This document shows positions 6,073 through 10,609 of a stretch of 10,609 bases of DNA, one piece after another. The DNA is taken from contig JAEYUT010000093.1 of NCBI GenBank assembly GCA_023432305.1, positions 1 through 10,609 on the forward strand, read 5' to 3'. Source of the stretch: Actinomycetes bacterium. Its GTDB lineage: Bacteria; Actinomycetota; Actinomycetes; Actinomycetales; Microbacteriaceae. The position numbers and the translations under genes are program-made. Every line of letters starts with the position of its first letter. Within the stretch, counting starts at the first letter, position 1. Under the pieces are notes generated by a model. That model was not told the DNA's origin, did no database searches, and saw nothing but the letters and a program-made list of their open reading frames with translations.

Positions 6073-7001
6073 CCTGAAAGCCTAGCTTCGGCAGCGCGGA
6101 CGGCCGCGTGCGCCGACTCGATGCGTGCCGGGTCCTCTGCATCGAGCCACACGGTATCCCGCCCGCGCCGGAACCACGAGACCTGACGCCGGGCGTACTT
6201 GCGCGTGAGCGCCTGCGTCTCGGCGATCGCCTCGGGCTCGGTCATCACGCCGTCGAGCTGCGCGAGGGCCTGTGCGTATCCGATCGCGCGACTCGCGGTC
6301 ACGCCGAGGCCCGCGGGGCGGAGGCGCTCGACCTCGTCGAGCAGTCCCGATCGCCACATGTGGTCGACGCGCGCGTCGAGCCGCGGCACGAGGGCCGCTC
6401 GGTCGAGTCGCACGCCGAGGGTGACCGTCGGACGCCATGTGGCACCGTCTTCCGGCAGCCCCGAACCGAACGGCTCGCCCGTGATCTCGATAACTTCGAG
6501 CGCCCGCACGAGCCGGCGCCCGTTGTGCGGGCCGATCGCCTCGGCGGCCTGGGGGTCGAGCTCCCGCAGTCGCAGGTGCAGCGTGCCAGGGCCGAGCACC
6601 TCGAGCTCCGCTTCGAGGCGCTCGCGGACGTCGGCATCCGTTCCGGGGAAGCGGAAGTCGTGCACGACGCTCGACACGTAGAGCCCGCTGCCGCCCACGA
6701 GGATCGGCGTCGCTCCGCGCGCGACGATGTCGTCGATGACGGCGCGCGCCTCCACCTGGTAGCGCGCCACGCTCGCCTCGTCTCGGGGCTCGAGCACATC
6801 GAACAGGTGATGCGGGATGCCGCGACGCTCATCAGCAGGGAGCTTCGCTGTGCCGATGTCCATGCCGCGGTAGAGCTGCATGGCGTCGGCGTTGACGATC
6901 TCGACGGCCCCGCCGTCAGCGGCGATCCGCTCGGCGAGGTCGAGCGACAGCGCGGTCTTGCCGGTGCCTGTGGCACCGACGATCGCGATGAGGCCCGTCA
7001 C
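6069..7001 (-). CDS. miaA: tRNA dimethylallyltransferase (isopentenyl-tRNA transferase)
   Basis: MiaA transfers the dimethylallyl group of DMAPP to N6 of A37 next to the anticodon in tRNAs reading UNN codons, giving i6A37, the substrate of MiaB. The 310-residue protein has the usual length. Motifs: P-loop GATGTGKT (9-16), the substrate-binding [17 protein letters not shown] segment (37-53), GIPHHLFDV (61-69), GGSGLY (103-108), and a C-terminal [12 protein letters not shown] tRNA-contact segment (267-278). The start is GTG at 6999-7001, overlapping the miaB stop as GTGA. The frame continues upstream to 7076, but that extension is low-complexity Arg-rich, lies inside miaB and would precede the conserved Leu-Ile-Ala-Ile-Val strand of the P-loop. 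There is no Shine-Dalgarno before the GTG, so coupling to miaB translation is likely. It completes a miaB-miaA-dapF translationally coupled block. Confidence 0.95.
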   Translation of the reverse strand: MTGLIAIVGATGTGKTALSLDLAERIAADGGAVEIVNADAMQLYRGMDIGTAKLPADERRGIPHHLFDVLEPRDEASVARYQVEARAVIDDIVARGATPILVGGSGLYVSSVVHDFRFPGTDADVRERLEAELEVLGPGTLHLRLRELDPQAAEAIGPHNGRRLVRALEVIEITGEPFGSGLPEDGATWRPTVTLGVRLDRAALVPRLDARVDHMWRSGLLDEVERLRPAGLGVTASRAIGYAQALAQLDGVMTEPEAIAETQALTRKYARRQVSWFRRGRDTVWLDAEDPARIESAHAAVRAAEARLSG

Positions 7002-8509
7002 TCGCGAGGGCGGATGGTCGGCAGGCCGATGTTGACGGCGCGCCCCCCGGAGGCGCCCGGCGCAGGCACGCCGCACGACTCGGCCTCGGCGCGCTCCCAG
7101 GCGTCGCCTGCGCGGGTGCGTCGGATCGGCAGGGTGTCCGACTCGGGCGCTGCGATGAGGAAGTGCGGGGTCGCGCGCGTGACGACGACGCTCACGACGT
7201 CGCCCGGGCGCGGTGCGGGGCCGGACGGCACATCGAAGTGCACGAGACGATTGTCCTCGGCGCGACCCGACATCCGGTGAGTTTCGTCGTCACGACGCCC
7301 CTCCGCCGCCGCCACGAGCACCTCAACCGGCTGGCCGACGAGCTTCTGCGCCTCCTCGCCCGATACCCGCTCCTGGAGCGCGACGAGACGCTCGTAGCGC
7401 TCCTGCACGACCTCCTTGGGCACCTGGTCCTCCATGGTGGCCGCAGGCGTGCCGGGGCGGATCGAGTACTGGAAGGTGAAGGCCGAGGCGAAGCGCGCCT
7501 GCTCGACGACACGCAGGGTCTCCTGGAAGTCCTCCTCGGTCTCACCGGGGAAGCCGACGATGATGTCGGTCGAGATCGCGGCGTGCGGGATCTTGGCGCG
7601 CACGCGGTCGAGGATGCCGAGGAAGCGCTCGGAGCGGTATGAGCGGCGCATCGACTTGAGGATGCGGTCCGAGCCCGACTGCAGCGGCATGTGCAGCTGG
7701 GGCATGACGTTCGGCGTCGCGGCCATCGCATCGATGACGTCGTCGGTGAACGCCGCGGGGTGCGGGCTCGTGAAGCGGATGCGCTCGAGACCCTCGATCT
7801 GGCCGGCTGCACGCAGGAGCTTGCTGAACGCCTGGCGATCGCCGAACTCAACGCCGTAGGAGTTGACGTTCTGGCCGAGGAGCGTGACCTCGATGGCGCC
7901 GTCATCGACGAGCGCCTGGATCTCAGCGAGGATGTCACCCGGACGGCGGTCCTTCTCCTTGCCGCGCAGCGACGGCACGATGCAGAAGGTGCACGTGTTG
8001 TTGCAGCCCACGGAGATCGAGACCCACCCGGAGTAAGTGTTGTCGCGCTTGGTGGGGAGCGTCGAGGGGAACACCTCGAGGGCTTCGAGGATCTCCATCT
8101 GCGCTTCGCCGTTGTGGCGTGCGCGTTCGAGAAGCGTCGGAAGCGCACCCATGTTGTGCGTGCCGAAGACGACGTCGACCCACGGCGCCTTCTCGAGGAT
8201 GACGTTCTTGTCCTTCTGTGCGAGGCAGCCGCCGACGGCGATCTGCATGCCCTCGTGCTCGCGCTTGGACTTCGCGAGATGGCCGAGGGTGCCGTAGAGC
8301 TTGTTGTCGGCGTTCTCGCGCACGGCGCACGTGTTGATGACGACGATGTCGGCCTCGCCGTCGGTGGCGGGAACATAGCCAGCGGCTTCGAGCGATCCGG
8401 AGAGGCGCTCGGAGTCGTGCACGTTCATCTGGCAGCCGAAGGTGCGCACCTCGTAGGTGCGCGGGGCGGATTCGGCCCGCTTCTCGGGGCCGGCGTCGAG
8501 CAGGGTCAT
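6998..8509 (-). CDS. miaB: tRNA-2-methylthio-N6-dimethylallyladenosine synthase (radical SAM methylthiotransferase)
   Basis: MiaB adds a methylthio group at C2 of i6A37 in tRNA, making ms2i6A37, using two [4Fe-4S] clusters and SAM. The 503-residue protein has three parts in order. The N-terminal methylthiotransferase domain carries three cluster cysteines (Cys26 in FGCQMN, Cys61 in NTCAVR, Cys95 in GGCLAQ). The radical SAM core has CxxxCxxC (Cys169, Cys173, Cys176 in [10 protein letters not shown]). The TRAM RNA-binding domain lies near 393-458. FGCQMN and the intact six cysteines favour MiaB over the related RimO or MtaB. A tail of about 45 residues follows TRAM, with [14 protein letters not shown]; its role is unknown. 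The ATG at 8509 lies 21 bases after the recX stop. No Shine-Dalgarno is visible, but TAGACT 9 bases upstream could be a -10 for an own, nearly leaderless transcript. The gene overlaps miaA by 4 bases. Confidence 0.95.
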   Translation of the reverse strand: MTLLDAGPEKRAESAPRTYEVRTFGCQMNVHDSERLSGSLEAAGYVPATDGEADIVVINTCAVRENADNKLYGTLGHLAKSKREHEGMQIAVGGCLAQKDKNVILEKAPWVDVVFGTHNMGALPTLLERARHNGEAQMEILEALEVFPSTLPTKRDNTYSGWVSISVGCNNTCTFCIVPSLRGKEKDRRPGDILAEIQALVDDGAIEVTLLGQNVNSYGVEFGDRQAFSKLLRAAGQIEGLERIRFTSPHPAAFTDDVIDAMAATPNVMPQLHMPLQSGSDRILKSMRRSYRSERFLGILDRVRAKIPHAAISTDIIVGFPGETEEDFQETLRVVEQARFASAFTFQYSIRPGTPAATMEDQVPKEVVQERYERLVALQERVSGEEAQKLVGQPVEVLVAAAEGRRDDETHRMSGRAEDNRLVHFDVPSGPAPRPGDVVSVVVTRATPHFLIAAPESDTLPIRRTRAGDAWERAEAESCGVPAPGASGGRAVNIGLPTIRPRE

Positions 8510-8518
8510 GGTGCCGAC

Positions 8519-8524
8519 AGTCTA
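8519..8524 (-). promoter_or_regulatory. Candidate -10 element of miaB
   Basis: On the minus strand this reads TAGACT, fitting TANNNT, and it ends 9 bases before the miaB ATG in the 21-base recX-miaB gap. A start there would give an mRNA with at most a few leader bases, consistent with the lack of a Shine-Dalgarno. No convincing -35 is found in the end of recX, so confidence is low. Confidence 0.25.
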
Positions 8525-8530
8525 CGTCCG

Positions 8531-9205
8531 CTAGGAGAAGCGCACCTTCGAACGCGGCTGCTGGGGCAGAGCCTGGTCGACGGCCGCTCGCAGCGTGCTT
8601 CCGGAGTACCCTCGCCGGGCGAGGTAGCCGGTGAGCCGGCGCACAGCGGCGTCGCGATCGAGGTTAGTCAGCTGCCCCGCGCGCTTGCGGGCGAGCTCGG
8701 CGGCGCGCGCGAGTTCGTCGCCGGTGTCGACGAGTTCGAGGGCGTATTCGATCGCGGCAGGCGAGAGGAGTCGGCGAGTGAGCTCGGCCGCGATCGCCGT
8801 GCGACCGAGACCCTTGCGCTCCTGGAGCGAGGCGACGAGGCTCTGCGCGAGCGCCTCGTCGTCGAGCAGCCCGACGCGCGTGAGCCGTTCGATCTCCGCG
8901 GCGACCGCGGTCTCGTCGTCGGTCTGGTCTCGCAGAAGACGTTCCAGCTCGCGCTGCGAGAGCGAGCGGCGCCCAAGAGCCTTCATGCAGACGCGCTCGA
9001 GGTCGACATCGAGGGGCCCGGTCTCGGGAACATCGTCGCCCCACGAGTCGTTCCAGGCCGCCACATCCGCCCGGATGGAGCGGATCTGAGCCGCCGACCG
9101 GTCGGCATCGTCGCGATCCTGCGGAGCCTCTGCAGCGCGAGGCCGCGAATCAGGCGATCCGAACAGGTAGCTGACGGGGGCCAACCGGTCGACGCTCTCA
9201 TCCAT
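8531..9205 (-). CDS. recX: RecX, regulator of RecA filaments
   Basis: RecX binds RecA filaments and restrains recombinase and co-protease activity, so it limits SOS signalling. The 224-residue protein has a charged, poorly conserved N-terminal part (about 1-65) and a helical C-terminal region built from RecX-type three-helix repeats. The first contains CMKALGRRSLSQRELERLL (73-91), with the family's typical A-L-x-R-R-x-x-S-x-x-E-L pattern. The second has the VGLLDDEALAQSLVASLQE stretch (111-129) followed by KGLGRTAIAAEL. The third has YLARRGYSGSTLRAAV (194-209). The ATG at 9205 is chosen because AAGG lies 6 bases upstream and the longer frame (to 9436) would run inside recA as Arg/Ser-rich shadow. 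It starts 16 bases after the recA stop, so cotranscription with recA from the SOS-controlled promoter is near certain. Mycobacteria and Streptomyces have the same recA-recX order. Confidence 0.92.
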   Translation of the reverse strand: MDESVDRLAPVSYLFGSPDSRPRAAEAPQDRDDADRSAAQIRSIRADVAAWNDSWGDDVPETGPLDVDLERVCMKALGRRSLSQRELERLLRDQTDDETAVAAEIERLTRVGLLDDEALAQSLVASLQERKGLGRTAIAAELTRRLLSPAAIEYALELVDTGDELARAAELARKRAGQLTNLDRDAAVRRLTGYLARRGYSGSTLRAAVDQALPQQPRSKVRFS

Positions 9206-9221
9206 GGTGTGCCTTATCTGC

Positions 9222-10301
9222 CTACGCCCCGGCGGCCTTGCGCGCCGCGAGCTTGTCGCCGATCTGCTCGACGTTCGAGGACTCCGCCTGGGCCGCCTTG
9301 CCCGCTGCGCCGACGCCGAGCTTCGCGAGGATCTTCTGCTCGATCTCGTTGGCCATGTCGGGGTTCTGCAGCAGGAAGTTGCGGGCGTTCTCCTTGCCCT
9401 GACCCAGTTGGTCGCCCTCGTACGTGTACCATGCACCCGACTTCTTGACGATGCCGTGCTCGACGCCGTAGTCGATGAGGCTGCCCTCGCGCGAGATGCC
9501 GACGCCGTACAGGATGTCGAACTCGGCCTGCTTGAAGGGCGGAGCCATCTTGTTCTTGACGACCTTGACGCGCGTGCGGTTTCCGACCGCCTCGGTGCCG
9601 TCCTTGAGGGTCTCGATGCGGCGGATGTCGAGGCGCACCGACGCGTAGAACTTGAGCGCCTTGCCGCCGGCGGTCGTCTCAGGGCTGCCGAAGAACACGC
9701 CGATCTTCTCGCGCAGCTGGTTGATGAAGATCATCGTGGTCTGGGTGGAGTTGAGACCACCCGTGAGCTTGCGGAGCGCCTGCGACATGAGGCGCGCCTG
9801 CAGACCCACGTGGCTGTCGCCCATCTCGCCCTCGATCTCGGCGCGGGGCACGAGCGCCGCGACGGAGTCGACGACGATGAGGTCGATCGAGCCGGAGCGC
9901 ACGAGCATGTCGGCGATCTCGAGGGCCTGCTCACCGGTGTCGGGCTGCGAGACGAGGAGCGCGTCGATGTCGACGCCGAGCTTCTTGGCGTACTCGGGGT
10001 CGAGCGCGTGCTCCGCGTCGATGAAGGCGGCGATCCCGCCGTTGCGCTGCGCGTTCGCGATCGCGTGGAGCGTGAGGGTCGTCTTACCCGACGACTCCGG
10101 TCCGTAGATCTCGATGATGCGGCCTCGCGGGAGCCCGCCGATGCCGAGAGCCACGTCGAGCGCGATGGAACCCGTGGGGATGACGGCGACGGGAGCGCGC
10201 TCGTCGCTGCCGAGGCGCATGACGGTTCCCTTGCCGAACTGACGGTCGATCTGTGCGAGAGCGGTCTCGAGGGCCTTCTCGCGGTCGGCTGCTGAAGCCA
10301 T
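9222..10301 (-). CDS. recA: RecA recombinase / SOS co-protease
   Basis: RecA forms ATP-dependent filaments on single-stranded DNA, catalyses strand exchange and stimulates LexA self-cleavage. The 359-residue protein is full length and carries no intein. Seen: the N-terminal oligomerisation helix ([17 protein letters not shown], about 14-30), Walker A GPESSGKT (67-74), the DAEHALD segment (95-101), Walker [13 protein letters not shown] (141-152), loop L1 with [16 protein letters not shown] (155-170), and DNA-binding loop L2 [22 protein letters not shown] (192-213, in two halves). The tail (about 325-359) is rich in Ala, Lys and Gln and less acidic than in E. coli. The ATG at 10301 is fixed by AAGGAGA (10309-10315) 7 bases upstream; the upstream ATG at 10331 lacks such a site and would put the Shine-Dalgarno inside the gene. 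A perfect SOS box lies about 210 bases upstream. recX follows after 16 bases. Confidence 0.98.
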   Translation of the reverse strand: MASAADREKALETALAQIDRQFGKGTVMRLGSDERAPVAVIPTGSIALDVALGIGGLPRGRIIEIYGPESSGKTTLTLHAIANAQRNGGIAAFIDAEHALDPEYAKKLGVDIDALLVSQPDTGEQALEIADMLVRSGSIDLIVVDSVAALVPRAEIEGEMGDSHVGLQARLMSQALRKLTGGLNSTQTTMIFINQLREKIGVFFGSPETTAGGKALKFYASVRLDIRRIETLKDGTEAVGNRTRVKVVKNKMAPPFKQAEFDILYGVGISREGSLIDYGVEHGIVKKSGAWYTYEGDQLGQGKENARNFLLQNPDMANEIEQKILAKLGVGAAGKAAQAESSNVEQIGDKLAARKAAGA

Positions 10302-10493
10302 GTGCCTGTCTCCTTGAATGTCGTGTTCCATGCGCCCATCGGCTGTCGTCCCTGTGCGGACCGATGTAGCCAGGTGCGCACCCCTTCGACAGGGCTGTCG
10401 TCTCCGTGAAGGACATCGGCGACGTTACGCCCGGCCTCCGACATCGCGCCGGAGGAGGGGCGGAACTGTCGACGGTGTGCTTCGACGGATCCT
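10302..10493 (-). promoter_or_regulatory. Long 5' leader of recA with short repeats
   Basis: If transcription starts about 7 bases past the -10 at 10501-10506, the recA leader is close to 190 bases, far longer than the other leaders in this window. It holds a 10-base direct repeat (GACGACAGCC on the minus strand, at 10393-10402 and 10341-10350), a perfect 14-base inverted repeat CGACAG-GG-CTGTCG (10387-10400) and a 10-base palindrome GGTGCGCACC (10373-10382). The only in-frame start with an open frame (ATG at 10444) lacks a ribosome site and runs deep into recA in another frame, so no leader peptide is claimed. No known riboswitch class was recognised. Confidence 0.4.
10309..10315 (-). promoter_or_regulatory. 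Ribosome binding site of recA
   Basis: On the minus strand AAGGAGA stands 7 bases before the ATG at 10301. It decides in favour of the MASAADRE start over the in-frame ATG ten codons upstream (10331). Confidence 0.85.
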
Positions 10494-10500
10494 GTGAAGG

Positions 10501-10529
10501 AGACTACCGAGAATCGAACCGATGTTCGA
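10501..10529 (-). promoter_or_regulatory. SOS-controlled promoter of recA
   Basis: On the minus strand -10 TAGTCT (10501-10506) fits TANNNT; 17 bases upstream lies TCGAAC (10524-10529), a weak -35 that is also the right half of the SOS box. LexA bound to the box would cover the -35 and spacer. The predicted start is near 10494. Confidence 0.55.
10514..10529. promoter_or_regulatory. SOS box (LexA operator) upstream of recA, perfect
   Basis: TCGAACCGATGTTCGA matches GAAC-N4-GTTC perfectly, and the half-sites extend to six bases each (TCGAAC / GTTCGA), plus flanking A and T. This is the most symmetrical LexA site in the window and fits the mycobacterial/actinobacterial SOS consensus. It sits about 210 bases from the recA start codon. 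Confidence 0.92.
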
Positions 10530-10571
10530 TAGCCGCGCGGCGTGTCGCGCCGGGTATTCGAACGAACCAGA

Positions 10572-10603
10572 GGCGGCGCCTCAGGATCGGGGGTCGCGCC
10601 GCC
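10572..10603. terminator. Hairpin upstream of the recA promoter
   Basis: GGCGGCGC (10572-10579) and GCGCCGCC (10596-10603) form a perfect 8-bp stem with a 16-base loop. Read on the minus strand it precedes the recA SOS box by about 40 bases and could terminate the gene lying right of the window. No T-run follows, and no coding region was recognised from 10530 to the right edge. Confidence 0.35.
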
Positions 10604-10609
10604 CTGCTC

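Noticed and set aside
7002..7076. 25-residue N-terminal extension of MiaA
   Set aside because: It lies within the miaB coding sequence, is Arg-rich and precedes the conserved first strand; the GTGA overlap at 6998-7001 is the standard start arrangement.
7691..9448. 585-codon plus-strand open frame opposite miaB, recX and the recA end
   Set aside because: It spans three real genes on the other strand, shows no motif or ribosome site, and is a GC-bias shadow.
9731..10444. 237-codon minus-strand frame starting in the recA leader and running through recA in another frame
   Set aside because: It has no Shine-Dalgarno, becomes Arg/Ser-rich as soon as it enters recA, and stays open even up to the window edge, typical of a shadow frame. 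A leader peptide is not supported.
10557..10568. Possible second SOS box upstream of recA (TTCGAACGAACC)
   Set aside because: It has GAAC half-sites but no GTTC at the right spacing on either strand, so it does not match the LexA palindrome.
1..10609. Search for tRNA genes, rRNA, CRISPR repeats, insertion sequences, inteins and prophage genes
   Set aside because: None seen. RecA is uninterrupted, all genes have intact families and similar base composition, and no terminal repeats or target duplications were noticed.

Overview
The window is ordinary high-GC actinobacterial chromosome, most probably from Microbacteriaceae (a Microbacterium-like organism). The assignment rests on the very GC-rich coding sequence, the gene order (recA-recX-miaB-miaA-dapF, then hflX, lexA with a divergent LysM gene, then his genes), Bacillus/mycobacterial-type SOS boxes (GAAC-N4-GTTC) rather than the E. 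coli type, and several likely leaderless starts. No rRNA, tRNA, mobile element, CRISPR array or recognisable foreign DNA was seen. It is core housekeeping DNA with nearly no gaps.

Layout from left to right. Positions 1-353 hold the N-terminal part of hisB (minus), preceded in its transcript by hisC (363-1460, minus). A small membrane-anchored LysM protein (1531-1890, minus) stands divergent to lexA (2172-2846, plus). Between them lie three SOS boxes: two in tandem that coincide with the -35 and -10 of the LysM gene promoter, and one at the -35 of lexA. hflX (2919-4454, minus) converges on lexA and diverges, over only 43 bases, from an RsmC-like methyltransferase gene (4498-5148, plus). That gene converges on dapF (5197-6072). 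From the right edge, a minus-strand array runs recA (9222-10301), recX (8531-9205), miaB (6998-8509), miaA (6069-7001), dapF. The last two junctions are 4-base GTGA stop/start overlaps. A perfect SOS box and a -10 element lie about 200 bases upstream of recA.

Two themes stand out. First, the SOS response: repressor (lexA), co-protease and recombinase (recA), RecA modulator (recX), and a LysM protein that by position and architecture matches the SOS cell-division inhibitors YneA (Bacillus) and Rv2719c/ChiZ (Mycobacterium). Second, translation: tRNA A37 modification (miaA, miaB), ribosome rescue/splitting GTPase (hflX) and a probable rRNA methyltransferase. Histidine and lysine/peptidoglycan precursor synthesis (hisB, hisC, dapF) complete the set. 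Because recA-recX-miaB-miaA-dapF are packed on one strand, read-through from the SOS-controlled recA promoter into tRNA modification genes is plausible.

No previously undescribed system is evident. The most interesting unexplained structure is regulatory: a long hairpin at the predicted 5' end of the LysM gene mRNA, and a roughly 190-base leader with repeats ahead of recA.
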